A DNA stretch of 5,999 nucleotides from Bacteroidia bacterium (GTDB taxonomy: Bacteria; Bacteroidota; Bacteroidia; SpSt-205), in the NCBI GenBank assembly GCA_025060275.1, contig JANXCJ010000123.1, forward strand, positions 1 through 5,999, read 5' to 3'. This document shows, in pieces, positions 1 through 5,216 of this stretch (positions within the stretch are counted from its first letter, which is position 1; each line of letters begins with the position of its first letter). The notes beneath the pieces were generated by a model. The model did not search any database, was not told the DNA's origin, and saw only the letters and a program-made list of their open reading frames with translations. Made by a program: the position numbers and the translations under genes.

Positions 1-2
1 TC

Positions 3-362
3 TTAGATGGCGCTCATAACTACTCTGCTTTCTTGGCCCTTCGGCAAACTCTAAAAGAGGCCCCTCTGCCCATAGAGGGGTTGGTAATAGGCTTTTCTAA
101 GGAAAAGGATGTGAGAAATTCCCTACAAGTTTTGTTGCCCTGGCATGGGCCCGTGTTTTTCACGCAGGCTTCTACTTCTCGTGCTATGGAAAGCAAAGTG
201 CTAAAACAAATCGCCCGAGAGGTGGGATTAGAAGGCGAATCATACCCTAATGTTCAAGAGGCTATAAAAGCAGCCCTCGCAAGTTCTAAAAACTTTTTAG
301 TTACCGGGAGCATATTTGTAGTAGCAGAAGCCTTAAGAGCACTGAGGGCAGTAACCGAGTAA
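3..362 (+). CDS. folC: Folylpolyglutamate synthase / dihydrofolate synthase, C-terminal part (5' end outside window)
   Basis: FolC is a cytoplasmic Mur-ligase-like enzyme that joins glutamate to dihydropteroate or folates in an ATP-dependent reaction. The reading frame is open from the left edge, and 119 residues are visible before the TAA at 360-362. The first six are LDGAHN, the family signature at the start of the C-terminal ligase domain. Further family features follow: GFSKEKD (usually G..kDKD), a stretch FTQASTSRA resembling the 'tqp...RA' segment, and FLVTGSIFVVAEAL near the end, matching the conserved 'v.GS.y.v.e' block. The central ATP-binding domain lies outside the window, so the start cannot be judged. 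A TTG at 33 is only an internal codon. The last 30 bp overlap the convergent regulator gene. Family identity is firm. Whether it is bifunctional or only one of the two activities cannot be told from this part. Confidence 0.95.
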   Translation, partial: LDGAHNYSAFLALRQTLKEAPLPIEGLVIGFSKEKDVRNSLQVLLPWHGPVFFTQASTSRAMESKVLKQIAREVGLEGESYPNVQEAIKAALASSKNFLVTGSIFVVAEALRALRAVTE

Positions 363-710
363 AAGCATCTTTTCTACCCGAGTGTCCCAGGGACTAGCCA
401 ACTGAATAATTTCTGGAGAGAGACAAATCCCTTTGCTACAGCGCTGGCAGAAGAAGTGAGCATGTGAAGGCTTCTCAGCTTGACACAAGACATACAACGC
501 ATTTCGTCCTGGGAGATAAACCCGATAAACCAACCCCGCTTTCTGTAATGCTATCAGATTGCGATATGTAGTAACTCTGTCTAAGCGGGTCTCCTTGAGA
601 ATTTCTGCGTGTGTTTTGGGTCCTTTTTGTAATGCTTGTATGATACATTTGCGAGGCGTAGTGCAGCGGAGCCCCTGGTGCTGTAGTTTTTCTTTGATAG
701 GGTCTTTCAT
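333..710 (-). CDS. Fur-family metal-responsive transcriptional repressor, probably Zur-like (125 aa)
   Basis: This is a DNA-binding repressor that uses a metal ion as corepressor. The N-terminal winged helix has the family pattern: GLRCTTPR at 13-20, then HAEI...LDRVTTYRNL at 34-52, and AGLV at 58-61. The dimerisation/metal domain shows HAHFFCQRC (H83, H85, C88, C91) and ends CPQCS (C121, C124), so both halves of the structural Cys4 zinc site are present. At about 125 residues it is slightly short for the family (usually 135-150). C76, in YVLC before the HxH pair, sits where Zur proteins carry a sensing cysteine; iron-sensing Fur usually has Glu in the nearby 'YEL' position. This favours zinc sensing, but the aspartate or histidine expected about 14 residues earlier appears to be Tyr62, so the assignment is an inference. 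The ATG overlaps the stop of the upstream lipoprotein gene as ATGA (707-710), implying translational coupling. Fur-family membership is firm; the metal specificity is not. Confidence 0.94.
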   Translation of the reverse strand: MKDPIKEKLQHQGLRCTTPRKCIIQALQKGPKTHAEILKETRLDRVTTYRNLIALQKAGLVYRVYLPGRNALYVLCQAEKPSHAHFFCQRCSKGICLSPEIIQLASPWDTRVEKMLLLGYCPQCS

Positions 711-1258
711 AGCGGCTTGACAGGAAGACTCACATCCAGGTCTGTGCTTCCTCTTTCGAGTCCGTAATTTTTATCGTTAGGGTTTAGGTAATGACGCAGA
801 ATGAGTCGTACACTTCCCTGGTGAAGTGTAGCAGTGCTTTGGCGCCATGTACCCTTTCCCCCCACAGGTCTTCCTAAATCATCTGAGTCAGTAGGTTCTA
901 TCGTAGCGAGGGTTTCGGGGTTAGGAAGTAAGAAGAGCCTATGTGTATTCTTTTGCTGCTCAAAGATAATGCCGGTTAAGTCAGAGATAGGATTTCCGCT
1001 CTCATTTAGGACACGAACAAAATAATTATATGTACGATCAGGAGAGGGCTTTAGCGTATCTACAGAAGGAAGCCTTCCGCCCGGTCCATCAGGGTCTTTA
1101 TATCGTCCCTTTATTGTATCTCTACCTTCTACCAAATAAACCTCTATGGTAGTTACGCCGGCGTGACCCATGTCGCTGTGTCCATCTCTCTTTTCTCTCT
1201 TACAGGCTAAAGTAAGAATTATTCCCAAGAATACCACGCCCCATAGACTACCTCTCAT
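707..1258 (-). CDS. Small lipoprotein, possible metal-acquisition accessory protein (183 aa)
   Basis: The N-terminus MRGSLWGVVFLGIILTLAC is a lipoprotein signal peptide with a slightly relaxed lipobox (TLA before C19), so the mature protein should be anchored in a membrane facing the periplasm or cell surface. A short His-containing segment, GHSDMGH (H27, H32), follows. The rest looks like a single beta-rich domain: VTTIEVYL, then YKDPDGPGGRLP with a DxDGxGG-like turn, then RTYNYFVRVLNE, then DLTGIIFEQQKNTHRLF, and at the end VRLILRHY...NDK...GSTDLDVSLPVK. From memory, this order (ITT..., DxDGxGG, HxxF, LRH, GSTDxxVxxPV) matches a Bacteroidota lipoprotein family often found beside TonB-dependent receptors and sometimes labelled 'type 1 periplasmic binding fold superfamily'. 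No receptor is present here. It is the first gene of an operon with the Fur/Zur-type repressor, overlapping it by 4 bp, which suggests a metal-related role. That function is inference; the biochemical role is unknown. Confidence 0.8.
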   Translation of the reverse strand: MRGSLWGVVFLGIILTLACKREKRDGHSDMGHAGVTTIEVYLVEGRDTIKGRYKDPDGPGGRLPSVDTLKPSPDRTYNYFVRVLNESGNPISDLTGIIFEQQKNTHRLFLLPNPETLATIEPTDSDDLGRPVGGKGTWRQSTATLHQGSVRLILRHYLNPNDKNYGLERGSTDLDVSLPVKPL

Positions 1259-1273
1259 GCTACAAAGCTACAA
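1259..1273. repeat. 7-bp direct repeat over the -7 box, candidate operator
   Basis: GCTACAA occurs twice, one base apart (1259-1265 and 1267-1273; TTGTAGC twice on the minus strand). The pair covers the -7 element and reaches the start codon of the lipoprotein gene. This is where a repressor would block transcription, and the operon encodes a Fur-family repressor. However, Fur and Zur boxes are usually inverted rather than direct repeats, so operator function is speculative. Confidence 0.35.
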
Positions 1274-1291
1274 TTTTATCCACTTACTCAA
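1263..1291 (-). promoter_or_regulatory. Bacteroidota-type promoter of the lipoprotein-regulator operon
   Basis: Read on the minus strand, a TTG (1291-1289), an 18-nt spacer and TAGCTTTG (1270-1263) match the Bacteroidota sigma consensus (TTG/TTTG at -33, TAnnTTTG at -7). Only 4 nt separate the -7 box from the ATG at 1258, so the mRNA would have no or almost no leader. No Shine-Dalgarno sequence is present. Confidence 0.55.
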
Positions 1292-1480
1292 GATGATTAG
1301 CCGCCCTTCCTTACGAACTCTGATAAGGCCTAGATAGCCTCTACACCTTTCCACTACGGTAGGTAAGATTGATACCTCAAGCTAAGAATGCTCTGAGATT
1401 GCCTTATGCTTATTACTTCCACTCGCTTTCGCTCCGCTTAGTTCTGCTACTTTTGAGTTCTAAAATTCGTACCCCACTGC

Positions 1481-1508
1481 ATCTCACTTTTGAGATTTTC
1501 TTTTCTAT
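1481..1508 (+). terminator. Weak candidate intrinsic terminator (plus strand)
   Basis: ATCTCA, loop CTTT, TGAGAT form a perfect 6-bp stem, followed by the T-rich run TTTCTTTTCT. The stem is AU-rich and short, and no plus-strand gene is known upstream. It would only make sense if an unrecognised plus-strand RNA ends here. Confidence 0.22.
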
Positions 1509-1574
1509 GGTTTTTGCGGTGCTTTGAGGTGAGCTTTGTAGAGTGGAGAAAGATTCCGTCCGGGTAATATACCT

Positions 1575-1592
1575 GACTCTCAAGGGAGAGTC
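1575..1592. other. Perfect 7-bp stem-loop in the gene-free region
   Basis: GACTCTC, tetraloop AAGG, GAGAGTC. After one T-T mismatch the stem can extend by CC/GG (1572-1573 with 1594-1595). Just before it, GGTA-ATA-TACC (1563-1573) can form a small alternative hairpin sharing those CC bases. There is no adjacent T run, so this is not an ordinary terminator. Confidence 0.45.
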
Positions 1593-1627
1593 TGGCTCAT
1601 GAAAGTCTTAATCCCGAAGTTTGGTCT

Positions 1628-1660
1628 CTTTTGGGATGATAAAGCTTTTGGGAATGAAGG
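1628..1660. repeat. Imperfect tandem repeat, two copies of about 16-17 bp
   Basis: CTTTTGGGATGATAAAG (1628-1644) is followed directly by CTTTTGGGAATGAAGG (1645-1660). The copies share the leading CTTTTGGGA and then diverge by small insertions and deletions. Two copies only; it is not part of a larger array in this window. Confidence 0.5.
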
Positions 1661-1877
1661 CGCGAGTCTGAGGAAGCACAATTCTCTCCGTGCGCTGAGG
1701 GTAAATCTTTAGGCATAAGGGTATATCCAAATGGAAGGACCCACAGATACACTCAGTCCATTTCCTACGAAAACACCCTTTTTTCCTCTCTTTTCTGTAG
1801 CCTTATATCATCTGCTGTCAGCGTATTTCAAGCAGAAACTAAATGAAGAGTTTCTTGGTAAGTTTTTTGCCTCTATG

Positions 1878-1897
1878 CCTTCCTCAAAAGAGGAAGG
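1878..1897 (-). terminator. Perfect 8-bp stem-loop downstream of the DUF2480 gene, possible terminator
   Basis: CCTTCCTC and GAGGAAGG flank a 4-nt loop, giving a strong stem 57-76 nt beyond the DUF2480 stop. A bulged base would allow two more pairs. No T run follows on either strand, so it does not fit the textbook intrinsic terminator. It could be a transcript 3'-end protecting structure or a factor-dependent stop. Confidence 0.3.
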
Positions 1898-1953
1898 AGC
1901 CTACCCTGATATCCTGCTGGCGCGCTTTTAGAGAGAGGAGATGGACACGATTG

Positions 1954-2454
1954 TTATCTTGCTCTTTTATATATCGGCACACTGGAGCAGGCTTCACCAT
2001 AGAAGATAGAATAGGCAAGAGGTTGTAATCTTCGAAAAAATTCTGTCATAACAGTGGGAGAAATGGAGGAGCAGCCCTTTATCAGAACTTTACTGTCGCG
2101 AAATTGTTGCCAGTCTAATTTTTCTAGCGCATGAAGCTGATACATTTCCTTGAGCTGGGTTGGAGTAGTAACCGCATAGAAAACAGCATGAGGGGCTAAG
2201 TACATGCCTGCTAAAAGATACGCCCAGGGAGGAATAATAGCCTCTGTGCTTACATATATGGCTACGGCTGCCCCATCAAATTCAGCCCAGTTGTAGTCTT
2301 TCAGAGCAGCCCGAAAGGTTTTCTCACGAAGGAGTAAGCCTTCCTCTAAGAATTGTGCAAGGTCTAAGGCTTTGAGGGGAGGGGGAGAAAGAATGCCCTC
2401 TAAATCTATGGTTTTCAACCCCGCCTTTGCTACGCGATTGACGGGGATTTCCAT
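1954..2454 (-). CDS. DUF2480 family protein (166 aa)
   Basis: This is a conserved Bacteroidota protein of unknown function, recognised from memory of the family pattern. The N-terminal block NRVAKAGLKTIDLE (6-19) is followed by an LxLxEKxFRxALKDYNW-like segment. The centre holds AIYVSTEAIIPPWAYLLAG, then KVLIKGCSS, and the C-terminus GEACSSVPIYK is the most diagnostic part. Length is right for the family (about 165-170). No signal peptide or membrane segment is apparent, so it should be cytoplasmic. The start is the ATG at 2454. A longer frame reaching 2496 would translate the tRNA gene and lacks family similarity. The start codon lies 2 nt after the tRNA-His 3' end, so both are almost certainly on one transcript, with no separate promoter or ribosome-binding site. 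Two cysteines, in KGCSS and EACSS, are notable and might bind a metal, but no function should be claimed. Confidence 0.9.
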   Translation of the reverse strand: MEIPVNRVAKAGLKTIDLEGILSPPPLKALDLAQFLEEGLLLREKTFRAALKDYNWAEFDGAAVAIYVSTEAIIPPWAYLLAGMYLAPHAVFYAVTTPTQLKEMYQLHALEKLDWQQFRDSKVLIKGCSSISPTVMTEFFRRLQPLAYSIFYGEACSSVPIYKRAR

Positions 2455-2456
2455 AG

Positions 2457-2531
2457 GGCGGACAGTCGGATTCGAACCGACGACCTTCTGAGCCACAGTC
2501 AGACGCTCTAACCAACTGAGCTATGCCCGCC
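2457..2531 (-). tRNA. tRNA-His (anticodon GTG)
   Basis: On the minus strand a full cloverleaf is visible. The acceptor strand GCGGGCA pairs with TGTCCGC (one G-U pair), the D arm contains AGCTCAGTTGGTTAGAGC, and the anticodon stem TCTGA/TCAGA holds the loop CTGTGGC with anticodon GTG. The T arm is GTCGG-TTCGAAT-CCGAC. A G at -1 (2531) opposite discriminator C73 (2457) is the histidine-tRNA hallmark. CCA is not encoded; the next bases are CTATG, which include the DUF2480 ATG. The tRNA therefore needs 3' trimming right after C73 and CCA addition. Confidence 0.97.
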
Positions 2532-2539
2532 GCTGTATG

Positions 2540-2547
2540 CAAATATA
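2540..2547 (-). promoter_or_regulatory. -7 promoter element of the tRNA-His / DUF2480 transcript
   Basis: TATATTTG on the minus strand matches TAnnTTTG exactly and ends 8 nt before G-1 of the tRNA, so transcription would begin at or very near the mature 5' end. No clear TTG lies at the expected -33 position. A small inverted repeat (AGTAA-GTT-TTACT, 2547-2559) overlaps its upstream edge. Confidence 0.55.
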
Positions 2548-2661
2548 GTAAGTTTTACTTGTTTATTAGGGTGCTTTTTACTTGCTGGGGAGGCTGGGAG
2601 TATTGAAGAAGCATATCATCTCTCTCGCTAAGGCGCGTAGGTTAGTTCTCAGGAAAGATAC

Positions 2662-5040
2662 TTAGCGCCCTCCAGACCCTACTACTATGACTTTCTGGCG
2701 AATCCTGCTTTCTTGTTCATAAAGGTAGTATATGCCGGGCTGTAGAGAGAGATATAGCGTATGCTTGCCTTCTGGTAGGCGGTAGTACTCTACTATTCTT
2801 CCCTTTGCATCTGTCATCTGAAATGTTCCTTGCTTTCCCGAGCTTATCTCCACTGTTAGGATACCGGTGGTAGGATTAGGGTATATTCTCCAAAAGGGCT
2901 GGGCTGAAATATTTTCTTGGCTTGTAGGGAGAGTGGGATTAAGCTTCATGCAGAATGCTTCCCATAGACCCCCTCCATATGCTGGCTGAAAAGCCGCTGT
3001 TGTAACAGGATAGTCAGAGGAATAAGTGTAGCCAGTTACGTATATGCTATAGAATTCATCTATAACTATGCCCAGTCCTGCCTCCCAATCTGTTCCTCCT
3101 ACGTAGGTAGAATACAACACGCTACCTCCAGCTGTATCTATTACAGTAATTAGGACTCCTACCTCACCTGTATGGAAAGCCCCTGGCGTTACGGGGTAAT
3201 CAAGAGAGTAGGTAGTCCCTGTGACGCAGACTCTCCCTATTTTATCTATTGCTAAATCCTGCACTTCGTCCCATCCACTCCCCCCTAAATATGTAGAGTA
3301 TATCAGACTATTGTCCTCTAAACTAAGCTTCGCTACGAAAGCATCTGCATAACCCCCTTTATGCGTCTCTTGGAAAGTGCCCATAGTAACAGGAAAATCC
3401 ATGGAGGTTGTGTAGCCGGCTACATATACTTCAAACTTTTGATTCACGGCTAACTTACCTCCTCTATCTTCCTCTGAGCCTCCAATATAGGTAGAGTATA
3501 GAAGAGCGTCTCCATTTGGGCTAAGCTTTGCAACAAAAACATCCCAGCTACCTGCGTTTATCATCTGAAATGCCCCCTCAGTCACAGGATAATCCGCAGA
3601 AAGGGTAGAGCCCCCTATGTAAGCTTGACCAAAACTGTCTATGTCTATAGCATGTCCTTCATCATAATCACTGCCTCCGATGTAGGTAGAATACACAAGG
3701 TTAGTCCCGTCTGCATTCAGCTTTGTAACGAATACGTCCCAACTTCGTCCTATCTGTACTGTTTGGAAGGCGCCTGCTGTAACAGGATAATCAGGGGATG
3801 CTGTTCTGCCCGTTACATATGCCTGCCCCGATATATCCACGGCTATGCTATATCCCTCATCCCAATCTACTCCTCCCAGATAAGTGGAATACAATAGAGC
3901 CTTTCCATCGGCTGAGAACTTTGCAACGAAAACATCCCGCCACTGAGCTTTTGTTTTTTGGAAGGCTGTGGATGAAATAGGAAAGTTAGGAGAATCCGTC
4001 CAGCCTGTTATGTAAGCGTGTCCATTCTTATCTACCACGATAGCTCGCCCTTGATCTTCTCCTATCCCACCGATGAAGGTGGAATAGACTAGTTCCTTGC
4101 CCTCTACATCTAGCTTTGTAATAAAGGCATCCCACTTTCCTCCACCATAGACTGTTTGGAATCCCCCCACAGAAGTATCGTAGTCGGCGGAAAAGGTGCT
4201 ACCTACTATGTAGGCGTATCCTGAGTCATTTACTGCTATATCATGCGCTGTCTCCTCCCTACTACCTCCTAAGTAAGTGGAATACACCAAGGGGTCTATT
4301 ATCAAGGGCTGCTGGGGGTCATACTTTCCTACAGCTATCTGATAAACATTCCCTGAGGCTATAAAACAGCTTTCTACACAATGCTTCGCTTGGTAAGTCC
4401 GAAGGTCGCATAGCTCTATCTCCCCTAGAGAGGTAGTAAGGATCAACCTTTTTCCCTGAATCTCTACTTTTTCTGCCCCGTGTATGCGAAAGCGTATCTG
4501 AGAAGGGTCTGCTCCAGGGGCAACCCAATAGTCATATCGCAAGCCTCCCTGGTCTACATAGTAGCGAATAGAAATGCCCGGGTATATCTCCCTGATCCAG
4601 ACTTCTTCATAAAGTCCCACAGAACTTACATAGTTAGAGGGATTATCCCCGTAGAAGTAATTATAATACCCTGCTCGTTTCTTCAATCCTTCTGCATGTG
4701 GATGGAGATTTGAGGCTTCAAATTGTATGCGTAGCCGATGTCCTATGAGGAGGGTATTGGCTGTTTCTATACTCTCTCGCTGTGAAGGAGGTATTGTAGG
4801 AGACAAGGGCAAAAGGGGACGCACTGCTTGTTGGAGGGTTAGGTTTAGCCCCTGCGAGGTAACCCATGCATACATTCCCTTGCTGACATACAAGTACAGT
4901 ACTTCTGGTACCCACTGTCCTTTATTTTCTATGAAGAACCCCTGGCTTGAAGCCATATCTTTCGCTATAATCTGACCTCCCAGAGAAATTGTCCAAGTGA
5001 AAACGATCACATGGTACCTCTGCTTTATGAAGAAGCTCAT
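2662..5040 (-). CDS. Secreted SBBP-repeat beta-propeller protein with T9SS sorting domain (792 aa)
   Basis: This is a probable cell-surface or secreted protein exported by the Sec pathway and then type IX secretion. From the ATG at 5040, residues 1-26 form a signal peptide (K6/R8, hydrophobic VIVFTWTISL, cut near IIA26). Residues about 33-250 form the N-terminal domain typical of these proteins, beginning FFIENKGQW. Seven SBBP repeats of about 62-66 residues start near 251, 317, 382, 448, 513, 579 and 641, each opening with (L/V)xYSTYxGG and continuing (D/N)xxGxxYxxGxTxSxDYPVTxGAFQ...DxFVxKL. Seven copies fit a seven-bladed propeller. Repeat 1 has DYDTSVGGF for the usual PVT motif, and repeat 6 lacks the DxFVxKL strand. 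Residues about 719-792 form a T9SS type A sorting domain (IYPNPTTG...GIYYLY...KVIVV) with a five-residue tail. Upstream in-frame starts at 5073 (ATG) and 5079 (TTG) would bury the signal peptide, and 5079 coincides with the promoter -33 TTG. The ligand or activity is unknown. Confidence 0.93.
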   Translation of the reverse strand: MSFFIKQRYHVIVFTWTISLGGQIIAKDMASSQGFFIENKGQWVPEVLYLYVSKGMYAWVTSQGLNLTLQQAVRPLLPLSPTIPPSQRESIETANTLLIGHRLRIQFEASNLHPHAEGLKKRAGYYNYFYGDNPSNYVSSVGLYEEVWIREIYPGISIRYYVDQGGLRYDYWVAPGADPSQIRFRIHGAEKVEIQGKRLILTTSLGEIELCDLRTYQAKHCVESCFIASGNVYQIAVGKYDPQQPLIIDPLVYSTYLGGSREETAHDIAVNDSGYAYIVGSTFSADYDTSVGGFQTVYGGGKWDAFITKLDVEGKELVYSTFIGGIGEDQGRAIVVDKNGHAYITGWTDSPNFPISSTAFQKTKAQWRDVFVAKFSADGKALLYSTYLGGVDWDEGYSIAVDISGQAYVTGRTASPDYPVTAGAFQTVQIGRSWDVFVTKLNADGTNLVYSTYIGGSDYDEGHAIDIDSFGQAYIGGSTLSADYPVTEGAFQMINAGSWDVFVAKLSPNGDALLYSTYIGGSEEDRGGKLAVNQKFEVYVAGYTTSMDFPVTMGTFQETHKGGYADAFVAKLSLEDNSLIYSTYLGGSGWDEVQDLAIDKIGRVCVTGTTYSLDYPVTPGAFHTGEVGVLITVIDTAGGSVLYSTYVGGTDWEAGLGIVIDEFYSIYVTGYTYSSDYPVTTAAFQPAYGGGLWEAFCMKLNPTLPTSQENISAQPFWRIYPNPTTGILTVEISSGKQGTFQMTDAKGRIVEYYRLPEGKHTLYLSLQPGIYYLYEQESRIRQKVIVVGSGGR

Positions 5041-5058
5041 ATAAACTGGCAAGTTTAT
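5041..5058. repeat. Perfect inverted repeat touching the start codon of the SBBP gene
   Basis: ATAAACT, spacer GGCA, AGTTTAT: two 7-bp arms forming a near-operator-sized palindrome of 18 bp. It lies immediately upstream of the ATG at 5040 and covers the -7 box. It may be a repressor site or an RNA hairpin if transcription starts further upstream. Confidence 0.45.
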
Positions 5059-5079
5059 GAAAGTTATGTACATACCCAA
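5050..5079 (-). promoter_or_regulatory. Candidate promoter of the SBBP-repeat gene
   Basis: On the minus strand TTG (5079-5077), 19 nt, then TAAACTTG (5057-5050), one mismatch from TAnnTTTG. Nine nucleotides separate it from the ATG at 5040, so the leader would be very short. This supports 5040 as the start, because the longer frames would overlap the promoter. Confidence 0.45.
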
Positions 5080-5202
5080 GATCAGAGTGGGGTGGAGGGT
5101 TAAGTAAGAGGGTATAAGGAAGCCTAACGCACTCTTGGGTAGAGCTATTTTGTTTTGTGAGCGTCTAAAAGTTTGTGCTGAGTAGAAAGAGATATATTCA
5201 TT

Positions 5203-5210
5203 TACCTTTG
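5203..5210 (+). promoter_or_regulatory. -7 promoter element of the M50 protease gene
   Basis: TACCTTTG is an exact TAnnTTTG match, 6 nt before the ATG at 5217. The intervening AGGGGG resembles part of a Shine-Dalgarno sequence but touches the start codon, so it is too close to act as one. The -33 region is poor: the nearest candidates are CTG at 5178-5180 and TTTG at 5172-5175, both further than the usual spacing. Confidence 0.5.
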
Positions 5211-5216
5211 AGGGGG

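Larger units (their letters stand above)
1259..1953. other. Gene-poor region with several small hairpins and repeats
   Basis: These 695 bp separate the DUF2480 stop from the lipoprotein start, both on the minus strand. I find no coding frame with recognisable protein features. The small plus-strand frame at 1731-1931 lacks a convincing promoter, and a perfect hairpin runs through it. The stretch holds perfect stem-loops at 1481-1496, 1575-1592 and 1878-1897, and an imperfect tandem repeat at 1628-1660. A low-complexity run near 1420-1440 is built on CGCTTTCGCTCCGCTT. I could not match any part to tmRNA, RNase P RNA, SRP RNA, 6S RNA or a riboswitch class. It may carry a small RNA, long untranslated regions or a decayed gene. 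Confidence 0.6.

Noticed and set aside
1590..1625. Hammerhead-ribozyme-like or riboswitch-like words (CTCATGAAAGTC, AATCCCG)
   Set aside because: The core CTGATGA...GAAA order is missing and no flanking three-stem arrangement could be drawn. Cobalamin and TPP cores do not match either.
1731..1931. Plus-strand frame of 66 codons in the gene-free region
   Set aside because: No recognisable protein features, no -7 box at the usual distance, low-complexity Pro/Phe-rich start, and a perfect hairpin lies inside it. A small gene is not excluded but cannot be supported.
2455..2496. Extended N-terminus of the DUF2480 protein
   Set aside because: The 14 extra codons are tRNA sequence. Family similarity begins at the ATG at 2454.
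2324..2542. Minus-strand frame of 72 codons across the tRNA
   Set aside because: Its start is a translation of the tRNA-His gene (the typical 'AGIAQLVRASDCGSEGRRFES' type artefact) and the rest lies out of frame within the DUF2480 gene.
3625..4975. Several plus- and minus-strand frames inside the SBBP gene
   Set aside because: They are shadows of the repeat-rich coding sequence in other frames and have no protein-like character.
2662..5040. Internal repeats of the SBBP gene as possible CRISPR or mobile DNA repeats
   Set aside because: Periodicity is about 190-200 bp in frame and conserved at protein level (YSTYxGG), so it is a protein repeat.
5041..5079. Upstream in-frame starts (TTG 5079, ATG 5073) for the SBBP protein
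   Set aside because: They would place 11-13 residues before a good signal peptide and overlap the candidate promoter and palindrome.
5211..5216. AGGGGG as a Shine-Dalgarno site for the M50 gene
   Set aside because: It abuts the ATG with no spacer and directly follows the -7 box, so it would lie at the very 5' end of the mRNA or outside it.
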